From NCBI RefSeq assembly GCF_008244685.1, contig NZ_VTFT01000001.1:289248-353247 (forward strand): DNA of 64,000 nt. The letters run 5' to 3'. Origin of the DNA: Luteimonas viscosa (lineage in GTDB: Bacteria; Pseudomonadota; Gammaproteobacteria; Xanthomonadales; Xanthomonadaceae). A program made the translations under genes and the position numbers. Below the pieces are notes generated by a model. The model saw only the letters and a list, made by a program, of their open reading frames with translations. It was not told the DNA's origin and did no database searches. Within the stretch, counting starts at the first letter, position 1. Every line of letters begins with the position of its first letter. Below are positions 26,589-35,611 of this stretch, in pieces.

Positions 26589-27812
26589 TCATCCCGGTTT
26601 GCCGTCGACGCGCGGGGACAGGTAGATCAGGCCGATGCGCAGCACCCAGGGCGAAAGCACCAGCAACCAGCCCAGTGCCGCCAGTGCCTGCCACAGCAGC
26701 ACATCCGGCATCAGCTCGGCGGCGATGCGCAGCGCCGCCACCGCCTGGATGCCGACGAAGGCGAACCATGCCAGGCCGTTCATCGCCAGCGGTCGCCCGG
26801 AGTGTCCCTGGGTGACGCGGCTCACCATCGCCACCAGCACGCTGCCGAACAGGCCGATGAACAGCGCATGCGCCGGCGCGCGCCCGAGCACGAAGACGTC
26901 GGTCGCCAGGTACGCCAGGCTCTGCAGCGAGAACAGCGCGAAGGTCAGCGGCCACCACAGCAGGCCGACGAACAGCACCGACAGCAGGCCCGGGGCATTG
27001 CCGCGCGGCCACCAGCGCCACAGCACGAACAACGACAGCGCCAGCATCGGCACGTCGACCAGCCACAGCCACGCGTAGGCATGCAGCAATTCGAGCGCAA
27101 GTTGCGCCATGGCCAATGCCCAGATCGCGGCCAGCAACCACATCGGCCGCCATGCGACGTAGCCGGGCACGGCGTTGCCGGCGAAGAACGGGAACATCCG
27201 GTGGGCGACGGTCAGGTACACCGGCAGCAGCAGGCCGAAGGTGCCGAGCTTGATGGCGAAGAACACCCACCATGGCGAGCCGGTCGCCAGGAAACCACCG
27301 AAGCAGGCTACGCCGACCAGTCCAAGCAGCATCGCCGCGAAACACGAGCGCGCATGCCAGGTCCGTCCGCGTTCGGCGAGCAACAGCCGGCCGAGGATCC
27401 ACACACCCGCGCCCCAGCCGGCCAGCGTCATCAGCACGCCCACCACCAGCGCGACCTCCAGCCCGAGCGCACCCAGCAGCATCGCCAGTTGCCCCCCGAA
27501 CAGGCCCACGCCCACCGGCGCATAGCGCCAGCGCGCGATGTCCGGCAATCCCATCCAGCGCGGGAACACCGTCAGCAGGAAGCCGAAGAAGAAGCTGGGC
27601 AGCACCTGGAACTGCATCACGAACGCATGTAGCCAGCCAGCGTATGTCGCCGCTTGCGGCACCTGCAGCAACCCCGGCCAGCGCTGCGCGGCGAGCCAGG
27701 CGGCCCACCATCCCATCGCCAGCAGCAGGTTGCCGGCGCCGATGAAGAACATCAGCCGGTGCGGGGCGGCGGCGAGCAGCCGTGGCGATGGCCTGGAAAC
27801 GGAAGTGATCAT
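26589..27812 (-). CDS. nnrS: NnrS family haem-copper membrane protein
   Basis: 407 aa from the ATG at 27812, about twelve hydrophobic segments. APHRLMFFIGAGNLLLAMGWW and LHAFVMQFQVLPSFFFGFLL are NnrS hallmarks. NnrS protects against NO and nitrosative stress and is induced with denitrification genes. The frame extends to 27854, but that start falls inside an FNR-type box. The ATG at 27821 falls inside the predicted -10, so 27812 is preferred and may be used on a leaderless mRNA. Confidence 0.88.
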   Translation of the reverse strand: MITSVSRPSPRLLAAAPHRLMFFIGAGNLLLAMGWWAAWLAAQRWPGLLQVPQAATYAGWLHAFVMQFQVLPSFFFGFLLTVFPRWMGLPDIARWRYAPVGVGLFGGQLAMLLGALGLEVALVVGVLMTLAGWGAGVWILGRLLLAERGRTWHARSCFAAMLLGLVGVACFGGFLATGSPWWVFFAIKLGTFGLLLPVYLTVAHRMFPFFAGNAVPGYVAWRPMWLLAAIWALAMAQLALELLHAYAWLWLVDVPMLALSLFVLWRWWPRGNAPGLLSVLFVGLLWWPLTFALFSLQSLAYLATDVFVLGRAPAHALFIGLFGSVLVAMVSRVTQGHSGRPLAMNGLAWFAFVGIQAVAALRIAAELMPDVLLWQALAALGWLLVLSPWVLRIGLIYLSPRVDGKPG

Positions 27813-27819
27813 GCCGGGC

Positions 27820-27861
27820 ATGTTGGGCGACGCGGCGGAAGGCGACGTTGACACAGGTCAA
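27820..27861 (-). promoter_or_regulatory. FNR-type box and -10 of nnrS
   Basis: TTGACACAGGTCAA (27848-27861) is a perfect TTGAC-N4-GTCAA palindrome. CAACAT on the minus strand (27820-27825) sits at the class II spacing, which predicts a transcript start near 27813. Confidence 0.65.
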
Positions 27862-27880
27862 GACCCCGGCAGCACGGGAT

Positions 27881-28207
27881 TCATGCGCGCGCGGGCCGAT
27901 CCGCGCCCGTCGTCGACGCTCCTCGCGCGGGCATCTCGGCGACTTCGTAGCCACCCGCAACCAGCGTCCCGTCGGGTTCCACCACCATGCGCACGCGAGT
28001 CGTTCCGCGGTAGAAGCTGGCGCGCCAGCGACCGGCGTCCTCGCCGGTGCCGCGCTCGCACAGCACCGCGATCCGCCGCTCGTCCATGAGCCGGCGGAAC
28101 GCGTCCACGTCCAGGCCGAAGCCGCCGGCGACCAGCGCCGCGTCGATCTCCACCTCCGGCCTGTCGACCAGGTCCAATGCGATCGTGCGGCCCGTCGATC
28201 CTTCCAT
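27881..28207 (-). CDS. Small protein, probably DUF6522 family
   Basis: 108 aa from the ATG at 28207. There is no signal or membrane segment. The core reads EIDAALVAGGFGLDVDAFR, then ERGTGEDAGRWRASFYRG and VRMVVEPDGTL. The ERG-x-GEDAGR and VVEPDGTL pattern is what I remember of DUF6522 proteins, which recur beside denitrification genes; the assignment is from memory. It starts 22 bp after norB, so it shares that transcript. Function unknown. Confidence 0.7.
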   Translation of the reverse strand: MEGSTGRTIALDLVDRPEVEIDAALVAGGFGLDVDAFRRLMDERRIAVLCERGTGEDAGRWRASFYRGTTRVRMVVEPDGTLVAGGYEVAEMPARGASTTGADRPARA

Positions 28208-28229
28208 CCCTGCATCCTCCGTCACGGGT

Positions 28230-30506
28230 TCAGGCGCCCGCCGCCGCCTCGCGCAGCGGCAGGGCGCGCCGCTTCGGCACGATCCACAGCCGCAACATGA
28301 ACCAGGCCAGCGCCAGCGCACCGATGCTGAAGATCGTGTCGCCCGGCACCCGCATCCACACCAGCAGGTCGATCAGCGGCTGCTGCATGAACTCGGCCGA
28401 GCGTGCGTACCAGTAGCCATGCTCCAGCGCCGCGTTGAGCTGCAGCACGCCGATCGGCAGCAGGGTCAGCAGCGCCATCCCGGCCAGGCCGATGTTGAAG
28501 GCCCAGAACGAGACCGAGAGCGCGCGCTCGTTCCATTCGACATCGGGCTTGAGCCCGCGCAGGCAGAACAGCATCAGCCCCACGCCCAGCATGCCGTAGA
28601 CCCCGAACAGCGCGGTATGCCCGTGCAGCGGCGTCAGGTTCAGGCCCTGCATGTAGTACAGCGGCAGCGGCGGGTTGATCAGGAATCCGAACAGGCCCGC
28701 GCCCACCAGGTTCCAGAACGCGACCGCGATGAAGAACATGATCGGCCATTTGTAGCGGGTCATCCACGGCGTCGCCTTGCCCAGCCTGTAGCTGTGGTAG
28801 GCCTCGAAGCCGACATAGGCCAGCGGCACCACCTCCAGCGCGGAGAAGCTCGCGCCCAGGGCGATGACCGCGGTCGGCGTGCCGGTGAAGTACAGGTGGT
28901 GCAGCGTGCCCAGCACGCCGCCGGCGAGGAACACGATGGTGGCGAACAGCACCGCGATCGTCGCCGTCTTCACCTGCAGCAGCCCCAGCCGGGTGAACAG
29001 GAAGGCGATCACCGCCACCGCGAACACCTCGAAGAAGCCCTCCACCCACAGGTGCACCACCCACCAGCGCCAGTACTCCACCATCGACAGGTGGGTGTGC
29101 TCGCCCCACATCAGCCCGGCGGCGTAGAACACGCCGATCGCCACCACCGACAGGAACAGCAGCAGCACGATCGATTTCGACTCGCCACCGCCGACGATCG
29201 CCGGCCACAGCGCGCGCCCCACCAGCAGCAGCCACAGGCCGAGGCCGACGAACAGGAACCATTGCCAGAAGCGGCCGATGTCGACGTATTCCCAGCCCTG
29301 GTGGCCGAACCAGAAGTTGTGCGCCAGGCCCAGCTTCTGCATCACCGCGAACCACTGCCCGGCGAACGAACCGACCACGATCACGATCAGGCACACCCAC
29401 AGCACGTTGACCCCCAGCCGCTGGAACTTCGGCTCGTGCCCCGAGATCGCCGGGCCGATGTACAGGCCCATGCCCAGCCACGCGGTCGCGATCCACAGCA
29501 CCGCCAGCTGCGTGTGCCAGGTGCGGGTGAGCGAATACGGCAGGATCTCCGACAGCGCGAAGCCGTACGCCTGCTGGCCTTCGATCTGGTAGTGCGCGGT
29601 GGTGGCGCCGAGCAGGATCTGCACCAGGAACAGCGCCATCACCACCCAGAAGTACTTGGCGGTGGCGCGCATCGACGGCGTGACCCTGATGTCGGCCAGC
29701 GGATCGGAAGCGGGCAGTACCGGCGCCATCTCCTCGCCGTGGTTGACCGCGTAGTGCCAGCCGAGCAGGCCCACGCCCGCGATCAGGAACAGCACGCTGA
29801 ACACCGTCCACAGCAGCGCGCTGGGCGGCGGCGTGTTGCCGACCAGCTTGTCGGCCGGCCAGTTCGCGGTATAGCTGATCTCCTGGCCGGGGCGCTGCGT
29901 CACCTGCGACCACGACACCCACCAGAAGAACGCGGTCATCGCCTGGCGGTTCTCGGCGCCGTCCACGGTGTCGTTGCGCATGGCATAGGCCTCGCGCAGG
30001 GCCGCGGTCTCCGGTTCGTTGCCGAACAGGCTGACGTAGTGCGCGGCGACCTGCGCCATCGCCTCGGCGCGGTCCGGATCGACCGTGATCGTCTGCGTGT
30101 CCGCGTTCCAGGTGTTCGGGCGCAGCAGCGCCTGCACCCGGGCCGCGTAGGCGGCCTGCGTCGGGCCGTCGAGCGCTTTGTAGCTGGCGAGACCGTGTTC
30201 GCGCGCGGCCCAGCGGTCGAGGATCGCCTCGGCTTCACGATGCAGCCAGTCCGCGCCCCAGTCCGGCGCGACGTAGGCGCCGTGGCCCCAGATCGAACCG
30301 AGCTGCTGGCCGCCGATCGACTGCCAGACCTGCCGGCCGCGCTCGATGTCGGCGCGGGTGTGGAGCACCTCGCCGTCGCTGGACACCACGCGCTCCGGCA
30401 TCGGCGGTGCCTGGCGGTGGACCTCGCTGCCGACCCAGAGCAGGACGGCGAAGGAACTGATCAACAGGACCGCCAGTCCTGTCCAGAGCTTGCGTGTGGA
30501 ATCCAT
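28230..30506 (-). CDS. norB: Quinol-dependent nitric oxide reductase (qNOR)
   Basis: 758 aa, the length of single-subunit qNOR; no norC is adjacent. The N-terminal span and extra periplasmic domain (about 35-210) replace the NorC subunit and lack a CxxCH haem site, as in quinol-oxidising forms. The catalytic core has haem and FeB histidines in segments such as TRTWHTQLAVLW, WWVVHLWVEGFFEVF and GTLHHLYFTG. It reduces 2 NO to N2O at the cytoplasmic membrane. It is preceded by an FNR-type box and followed by the DUF6522-like gene and nnrS. Confidence 0.95.
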   Translation of the reverse strand: MDSTRKLWTGLAVLLISSFAVLLWVGSEVHRQAPPMPERVVSSDGEVLHTRADIERGRQVWQSIGGQQLGSIWGHGAYVAPDWGADWLHREAEAILDRWAAREHGLASYKALDGPTQAAYAARVQALLRPNTWNADTQTITVDPDRAEAMAQVAAHYVSLFGNEPETAALREAYAMRNDTVDGAENRQAMTAFFWWVSWSQVTQRPGQEISYTANWPADKLVGNTPPPSALLWTVFSVLFLIAGVGLLGWHYAVNHGEEMAPVLPASDPLADIRVTPSMRATAKYFWVVMALFLVQILLGATTAHYQIEGQQAYGFALSEILPYSLTRTWHTQLAVLWIATAWLGMGLYIGPAISGHEPKFQRLGVNVLWVCLIVIVVGSFAGQWFAVMQKLGLAHNFWFGHQGWEYVDIGRFWQWFLFVGLGLWLLLVGRALWPAIVGGGESKSIVLLLFLSVVAIGVFYAAGLMWGEHTHLSMVEYWRWWVVHLWVEGFFEVFAVAVIAFLFTRLGLLQVKTATIAVLFATIVFLAGGVLGTLHHLYFTGTPTAVIALGASFSALEVVPLAYVGFEAYHSYRLGKATPWMTRYKWPIMFFIAVAFWNLVGAGLFGFLINPPLPLYYMQGLNLTPLHGHTALFGVYGMLGVGLMLFCLRGLKPDVEWNERALSVSFWAFNIGLAGMALLTLLPIGVLQLNAALEHGYWYARSAEFMQQPLIDLLVWMRVPGDTIFSIGALALAWFMLRLWIVPKRRALPLREAAAGA

Positions 30507-30532
30507 GTCGCGGCCTCTACGGAGTTCGCGGC

Positions 30533-30574
30533 ATGGTCTTGCGGTCGCGCACGGGCCACCTTGACCTGCGTCAA
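30533..30574 (-). promoter_or_regulatory. FNR-type box and -10 of norB
   Basis: TTGACCTGCGTCAA (30561-30574) is a perfect palindrome of the TTGAC-N4-GTCAA form. GACCAT on the minus strand (30533-30538) is at exact class II spacing; the predicted start near 30526 leaves a leader of about 20 nt. Confidence 0.7.
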
Positions 30575-30996
30575 GCGTGAACGAGCCGGCGCCTTCGGGG
30601 CGGTGCGGTCGACCGTCGGCAGGCCATCGCCTTCACTCGGGCTCGCACTCCGGTTCCGACCCGAGCGCCACCATCCTCACCCCAGACTCTCCCGCCAGCG
30701 GGAGAGGGAGCAGGATGTCACCCCGGTCCCGGCCGACTCCCGCACCCCGGATGCGGCCTTTGGCCTTATCCGGGCTACGCATCGATGTTCCCTTCCACCG
30801 CATTGCGGGGCATTGCGCCCTTCACGGGTGGAAGGTGCCGAAGGCGGATGGGGGCGCGCCGCAGGTGCGACAGCGCTGCTGTCTGGGGCGACACCGACCC
30901 TCGCACCCGAACCGCCTCTCCCGCAAGCGGGAGAAGGGCGGCTGCCAGGTCGGCATGCCCGCCCGGGGCACATGCCAGCCCCCTGGGGGCGATGCG
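30575..30996. other. Gene-free 422-bp interval with dispersed-type repeats
   Basis: It lies between the norB promoter and the fnr stop. I see no gene. It holds two CTCTCCCGC-x2-GCGGGAGAG-type hairpins (30687-30706 and 30917-30934), a REP-like element (30745-30779), and CCTTCCACC/GGTGGAAGG arms (30791-30799 and 30827-30835) enclosing two GCATTGCG repeats. These look like repeats that would recur elsewhere in the genome. Confidence 0.65.
30745..30779. repeat. REP-like palindrome
   Basis: CCGGATGCGGCC and GGCCTTATCCGG form an imperfect stem followed by GCTAC. The arrangement GATGCGGC, CTTATCCGG, CTAC is that of enterobacterial and pseudomonad REP sequences, recalled from memory. No RAYT transposase gene is in the window. 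Confidence 0.6.
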
Positions 30997-31749
30997 TCAG
31001 TCGCGCAGGACGTGGTGCGCCAGTTCCTCGAGCACGGACGGCTTGAGCAGCTCCATGTCGCGCCGGTCCACCTTCAGCACGCCCTCGTCCTGCAGTTTGC
31101 GCAGGACCCGGCTCACCGTTTCCGGCGCCAGGCGCAGGTAGTTGGCGATGTCGGTGCGGGCCATGGTCAGGCGCATGCGCGTGGGCGAGAAACCACGTTC
31201 GGCGAAGCGCCGCGACAACAGGACGATGAACGCGGCCAGCCGCTCGTCGGCGGTGAAGTTGCCCGACAGCAGCGAGGCCTTGCCGATGTCCTGGCTGAGC
31301 AGGTTGAACAGGTGCCGCTGCAGGCCGGGCATGCGCCCGGCGAGGGTGGCCATCATCGGGAACGAGAACCGGCACAGCATCACCGTGTCCAGCGCCACCG
31401 CGTTGCATGGGTAGCGCGAGGTGGCGATCGCGTTGAGCCCGATCACCTCGCCCGGCAGGAAGAACCCCAGCACCTGCTCGCGGCCGTTGGCGTCGTTCAC
31501 GTAGGTCTTGACCGTGCCCGCGCGCACCGCGGCGATCGCGTTGAACGGGTCGCCCTCGCGGAAGATGTGATCGCCTTCACGGAACGGGCCGACATGCTCG
31601 ACCAGCACGTGCAGGTCGCGCAGCAGGCTCTTGTCGTAACCCTCGGACAGGCAGGCCGCGGAGAAGGCGCAGGTACTGCAGAAGCTGAACTCGTCGCCAT
31701 CGTCGGCGATCGGTGTGCCGGGAGATGCCTTCAGTGGGGATTCCTGCAC
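30997..31749 (-). CDS. fnr: FNR/ANR-type oxygen-sensing regulator
   Basis: 250 aa. N-terminal cysteines C24, C27 and C33 ([12 protein letters not shown]) plus C115 make the [4Fe-4S] set that confers oxygen sensitivity. The cAMP-fold domain is followed by a helix-turn-helix with [11 protein letters not shown], whose Glu, Ser and Arg read TTGAT half-sites. The start is GTG at 31749 with AAGG upstream, 24 bp after hemN, so hemN and fnr are likely co-transcribed. Its expected sites lie before nirK, nnrS, norB, hemN, ccoN and azurin. Confidence 0.95.
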   Translation of the reverse strand: MQESPLKASPGTPIADDGDEFSFCSTCAFSAACLSEGYDKSLLRDLHVLVEHVGPFREGDHIFREGDPFNAIAAVRAGTVKTYVNDANGREQVLGFFLPGEVIGLNAIATSRYPCNAVALDTVMLCRFSFPMMATLAGRMPGLQRHLFNLLSQDIGKASLLSGNFTADERLAAFIVLLSRRFAERGFSPTRMRLTMARTDIANYLRLAPETVSRVLRKLQDEGVLKVDRRDMELLKPSVLEELAHHVLRD

Positions 31750-31773
31750 GCTCGCTGCCTTGATTCCGTCGCC

Positions 31774-33192
31774 TCAGATGGTCCGGGAATAGCGCACTCC
31801 CTCGCTCTGGGCGCCCAGGTACCGGTCGAAACACATGGCGATGATACGCAACAGCGCCCTTCCGCGGGGCGTGGCGCGGATCGTGCCCGGCGGGCACTGC
31901 ACCAGGCCGTCCTCCTGCAGCGGCCGCAGGGCGGCCAGCGCGTCGCTGAAATACTCGCCGAAGCGGATGCCGTAGGTCTTCTCCACCTGGCGCGTATCGA
32001 TCTCGCCCTGGCACATCAGCTGCTGGATCAGGTCCGCGCGCAGCACGTCGTCGTTGCCGAGCATCAGCCCGCGCCAGATCGGCAGCCGGCCCTCGTCGAT
32101 CGCCGCCTCCCACGACGGCAGGTCGCGGTGGTTCTGGGTGAAGCTGTCGCCGACGTGGCTGATCGCGCTCACGCCGAAGCCGACCAGGTCGGTCTGCGCA
32201 TGGGTGGTGTAGCCCATGAAGTTGCGGTGCAGGCCGCCCTCGCGCTGCGCGCGCGCCAGTTCGTCCCCGGGCAGGGCGAAGTGGTCCATGCCGATGTAGA
32301 CATAGCCGGCGGCGCCGAGCCGCTCCACCGCCAGTTCCAGCAGCGCCAGCTTGCCCTCGGCGCCGGGCAGGTCGTCGTCGCGGATCTGCCGCTGCGCCTT
32401 GAACAGCCGCGGCATGTGCGCATAGCCGTAGATCGCCAGCCGGTCGGGGCGCGCGGCGACGACCGTGTCGAGGGTCCGCCCGAAGCCCTCCGGGGTCTGC
32501 TTCGGCAGGCCGTAGATCAGGTCGACGTTGACCGAGCGCATGCCGAAGCGGCGGCAGGCGTCGATGATCGCCAGGGTCTCGTCGATCCCCTGCTCGCGGT
32601 TGATCGCCTTCTGCACCTCGGGATCGAAGTCCTGCACGCCCAGGCTGGTGCGGTTGAAGCCGATCGCCGAGAGCACCTCGATGTCCTCGGGAGTGACGAA
32701 GCGCGGATCCAGTTCGATCGAGAAGTCGCGGTCGAGCGCGTTGCTGAAGCTGAACTGGCGGCCGAGGCTGCCGACCAGCTCGCCCAGCAGGCGCGGTGCG
32801 AGGAAGTTCGGGGTGCCGCCGCCCAGGTGCAGCTGGATCACCTCGCGGTCGCGGTCGAACAGCGGCGCGACCAGCGCCACCTCGCGCTGCAGCCGGTCCA
32901 GGTAGATCCGCCCCTTGGCCTCGTCGCGGGTGATCACCCGGTTGCAGCCGCAGTAGAAGCACGGGCTCTGGCAGTACGGGATGTGGACGTAGAGCGAGAG
33001 CTGGCGCGGAATCGGATCGTCGTTGCTGCGCCGGGCGAGGTCGCAGAAGTCCGCCTCGCCGAAGCCCTCGGCGAAGTTCGGCGCGGTGGGATACGAGGTG
33101 TAACGCGGCCCCGGCCGGTCGTAGCGGCGCAGCAGGTCGGCGTCGAAGCGCCAGCTCGGCTGCGGGGGAACTGGGGATGGGGTGGTCTGCAT
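31774..33192 (-). CDS. hemN: Oxygen-independent coproporphyrinogen III dehydrogenase
   Basis: 472 aa. The radical SAM motif [11 protein letters not shown], then [10 protein letters not shown] and [10 protein letters not shown], are HemN signatures. It decarboxylates coproporphyrinogen III to protoporphyrinogen IX when oxygen is scarce, supplying haem for NorB and the cbb3 oxidase. The ATG at 33192 has no ribosome site; instead a GATACT -10 lies 6 nt upstream behind an FNR-type box, so the message may be leaderless. No alternative internal start precedes the conserved [17 protein letters not shown]. Confidence 0.95.
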   Translation of the reverse strand: MQTTPSPVPPQPSWRFDADLLRRYDRPGPRYTSYPTAPNFAEGFGEADFCDLARRSNDDPIPRQLSLYVHIPYCQSPCFYCGCNRVITRDEAKGRIYLDRLQREVALVAPLFDRDREVIQLHLGGGTPNFLAPRLLGELVGSLGRQFSFSNALDRDFSIELDPRFVTPEDIEVLSAIGFNRTSLGVQDFDPEVQKAINREQGIDETLAIIDACRRFGMRSVNVDLIYGLPKQTPEGFGRTLDTVVAARPDRLAIYGYAHMPRLFKAQRQIRDDDLPGAEGKLALLELAVERLGAAGYVYIGMDHFALPGDELARAQREGGLHRNFMGYTTHAQTDLVGFGVSAISHVGDSFTQNHRDLPSWEAAIDEGRLPIWRGLMLGNDDVLRADLIQQLMCQGEIDTRQVEKTYGIRFGEYFSDALAALRPLQEDGLVQCPPGTIRATPRGRALLRIIAMCFDRYLGAQSEGVRYSRTI

Positions 33193-33198
33193 GGGGTG

Positions 33199-33240
33199 AG
33201 TATCCGCAGCCGCCGGCGCGTCCGCCTTGACCCGGATCAA
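33199..33240 (-). promoter_or_regulatory. FNR-type box and -10 of hemN
   Basis: TTGATCCGGGTCAA on the minus strand (33227-33240) with GATACT (33199-33204) at exact class II spacing. The predicted first transcribed base is 33192, the A of the hemN ATG. Confidence 0.72.
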
Positions 33241-33295
33241 GCCACGTTGGCGACGACCGGTGCCCGAACCCTTCCACGATCGCGCCTGGCGCGCT

Positions 33296-33337
33296 TTGAT
33301 CTGGATCAACGACGGTTCCGCGCCGCGTGCATACTCT
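33296..33337 (+). promoter_or_regulatory. FNR-type box and -10 of the ccoNOQP operon
   Basis: TTGATCTGGATCAA (33296-33309) is a perfect FNR consensus. TACTCT (33332-33337) is at exact class II spacing and overlaps a slightly better CATACT (33330-33335). The predicted leader is about 23 nt to the ccoN ATG. Confidence 0.8.
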
Positions 33338-33366
33338 GCGCGACATTCGGACCCGGGGAAGGCTCC

Positions 33367-34845
33367 ATGCAGCAGGCCGCGACAACGACCTACAACGACA
33401 AGGTGGTGCGCCAGTTCGCGGTGATGACCGTGGTCTGGGGCATCGTCGGCATGCTGGTGGGCGTGATCATCGCGGCCCAGCTGTACTGGCCCGACCTGAC
33501 CCACGGCATCGAATGGCTCGGCTACGGCCGGCTGCGGCCCCTGCACACCAACGCGGTGATCTTCGCCTTCGGCGGCTGCGCGCTGTTCGCCACCAGCCTG
33601 CACGTGGTCCAGCGCACCTGCCACGTGCGGCTGCTCTCGGACAAGCTGGCGGCGTTCGTGTTCTGGGGCTGGCAACTGGTGATCGTGCTGGCCGCGGTCA
33701 CCCTGCCGCTGGGCTGGACCCAGGGCAAGGAGTACGCCGAGCTGGAATGGCCGATCGACATCCTGATCGCGGTGGTCTGGGTCGCCTACGCGGTGCTGTT
33801 CCTCGGCACCATCGCGATCCGCAAGGTCAAGCACATCTACGTGGCGAACTGGTTCTACGCCTCGTTCATCATCGCCGTGGCGCTGCTGCACATCGTCAAC
33901 AACATCTCGATCCCGGTCGGGATCGGCAAGTCCTACAGCATCTACACCGGCGCGGTCGACGCCATGGTGCAGTGGTGGTACGGCCACAACGCGGTCGGCT
34001 TCTTCCTGACCGCCGGCTTCCTCGGGATGATGTACTACTTCGTGCCCAAGCAGGCCGGGCGGCCCGTGTACTCGTACCGGCTGTCGATCGTGCACTTCTG
34101 GGCGCTGATCGCGGTCTACATGTGGGCCGGCCCGCACCACCTGCACTACACCGCCCTGCCCGACTGGGCGCAGAGCCTGGGCATGGTGTTCTCGCTGATC
34201 CTGCTGGCCCCCAGCTGGGGCGGCGCGATCAACGGCATCATGACCCTGTCGGGCGTGTGGCACAAACTGCGCACCGACCCGATCCTGAAGTTCCTCATCG
34301 TCGCGATCAGCTTCTACATGATCGCCACCTTCGAGGGACCGATGATGTCGATCAAGACGGTCAACTCGCTGTCGCACTACACCGACTGGACGGTCGGCCA
34401 CGTGCACGCCGGCGCGCTGGGCTGGGTGGCGATGATCTCGATCGGCTCGATCTACGCGTTGCTGCCGCGACTGCTGGGCCTGCGCGAGATGTACTCGACC
34501 AAGTGGATCGACCTGCATTTCTGGATGCACACCATCGGCGTGGTGCTGTACATCGCCTCGATGTGGATCGCCGGGGTGATGCAGGGCCTGATGTGGCGCG
34601 CGACCAACGACGACGGCACCCTGACCTACAGCTTCGTCGAAGCGCTCAACGCCACCTATCCCTACTACTTCGTGCGCCTGCTCGGCGGCGTGGTGGTGCT
34701 GTCGGGCATGTTCCTGATGGCCTTCAACCTGTGGAAGACCTACCGCCAGGGCCAGGCGGTCGCCGCCGACCAGCCGGTGCTGCCGCCCGATCCGTCCCAA
34801 GCCCTGGCGCCGGTGGCGCAGGCACGCGCAGGAGCGCAGGCATGA
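33367..34845 (+). CDS. ccoN: cbb3-type cytochrome c oxidase subunit I
   Basis: 492 aa, twelve or more membrane helices. Haem and CuB histidines are visible in [38 protein letters not shown] and [11 protein letters not shown]. This is the catalytic subunit of the high-affinity oxidase used at low oxygen. The true start is 33367; the open frame continues about 2.8 kb upstream across hemN on the other strand, which is compositional. It overlaps ccoO by 4 bp. Confidence 0.97.
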   Translation: MQQAATTTYNDKVVRQFAVMTVVWGIVGMLVGVIIAAQLYWPDLTHGIEWLGYGRLRPLHTNAVIFAFGGCALFATSLHVVQRTCHVRLLSDKLAAFVFWGWQLVIVLAAVTLPLGWTQGKEYAELEWPIDILIAVVWVAYAVLFLGTIAIRKVKHIYVANWFYASFIIAVALLHIVNNISIPVGIGKSYSIYTGAVDAMVQWWYGHNAVGFFLTAGFLGMMYYFVPKQAGRPVYSYRLSIVHFWALIAVYMWAGPHHLHYTALPDWAQSLGMVFSLILLAPSWGGAINGIMTLSGVWHKLRTDPILKFLIVAISFYMIATFEGPMMSIKTVNSLSHYTDWTVGHVHAGALGWVAMISIGSIYALLPRLLGLREMYSTKWIDLHFWMHTIGVVLYIASMWIAGVMQGLMWRATNDDGTLTYSFVEALNATYPYYFVRLLGGVVVLSGMFLMAFNLWKTYRQGQAVAADQPVLPPDPSQALAPVAQARAGAQA

Positions 34846-35474
34846 GCGGGAACCACAACGCCCACGAGAAGGTCGAGAAGAACATCGGCCTGATGGCGGT
34901 GCTGATCGCGGTGGTGGTGTCGTTCGGCGGGCTGGCCGAGATCGTGCCGCTGATGTACCAGGCCGAGGCGATCGAGCCGCTGCCGGGCGTGGAGCCCTAC
35001 CCGGCGCTGGAGCTCGCGGGCCGCGACGTCTACGTGCGCGAGGGCTGCTACAACTGCCACTCGCAGATGGTGCGCACGCTGCGCTTCGAGTCCGAACGCT
35101 ACGGCCACTATTCGCTGGCCGGCGAATCGGTCTACGACCGGCCGTTCCAGTGGGGCAGCAAGCGCACCGGCCCCGACCTCGCCCGCGTCGGCGGCCGCTA
35201 TTCGGACGACTGGCACCGGGTGCACCTGATCAACCCGCGCGACGTGGTGCCCGAGTCGAACATGCCGGCCTATCCCTGGCTGGCCACCCGCACCGTCGAC
35301 CGCGACCAGGTCGCCCACCGGATGCGCGCGCTGCAGGGCATCGGCGATCCCTACACGGATGAAGACATCGCCCAGGCACCGGAAGCCGTCGCCGGCAAGA
35401 CCGAGCTCGATGCGGTGGTGGCCTACCTCCAGGGCCTCGGACGGCACGCGCCACAGGCGGGAGAAGCGCCATGA
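34842..35474 (+). CDS. ccoO: cbb3-type cytochrome c oxidase subunit II
   Basis: 210 aa. One N-terminal membrane anchor (about 14-36), then a periplasmic monohaem domain with CYNCH near residue 69 and a methionine ligand in [10 protein letters not shown]. It passes electrons to CcoN. ATGA overlap with ccoN and ATGA overlap with ccoQ. Confidence 0.97.
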   Translation: MSGNHNAHEKVEKNIGLMAVLIAVVVSFGGLAEIVPLMYQAEAIEPLPGVEPYPALELAGRDVYVREGCYNCHSQMVRTLRFESERYGHYSLAGESVYDRPFQWGSKRTGPDLARVGGRYSDDWHRVHLINPRDVVPESNMPAYPWLATRTVDRDQVAHRMRALQGIGDPYTDEDIAQAPEAVAGKTELDAVVAYLQGLGRHAPQAGEAP

Positions 35475-35611
35475 TCTCAGGCATCGTCACAGGCGTGCTG
35501 CTGCTGTGCTTCGTCGGCGGATGGATCTGGGCCTGGAGTCCGCGGCGCAAGCGCGAGTTCGAAGACGCGGCGCGACTGCCGCTGGACGATGAGCAGGAGT
35601 CCCCCCGATGA
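35471..35611 (+). CDS. ccoQ: cbb3-type cytochrome c oxidase subunit CcoQ
   Basis: 46 aa. One membrane helix ([20 protein letters not shown]), then [19 protein letters not shown], the classical CcoQ/FixQ pattern. It stabilises CcoP in the complex. It overlaps both neighbours through ATGA junctions. Confidence 0.93.
   Translation: MISGIVTGVLLLCFVGGWIWAWSPRRKREFEDAARLPLDDEQESPR

Noticed and set aside
30577-33366. Upstream extension of ccoN by more than 900 codons
   Set aside because: It runs across hemN and fnr on the other strand and past the ccoN promoter; ccoN starts at 33367.
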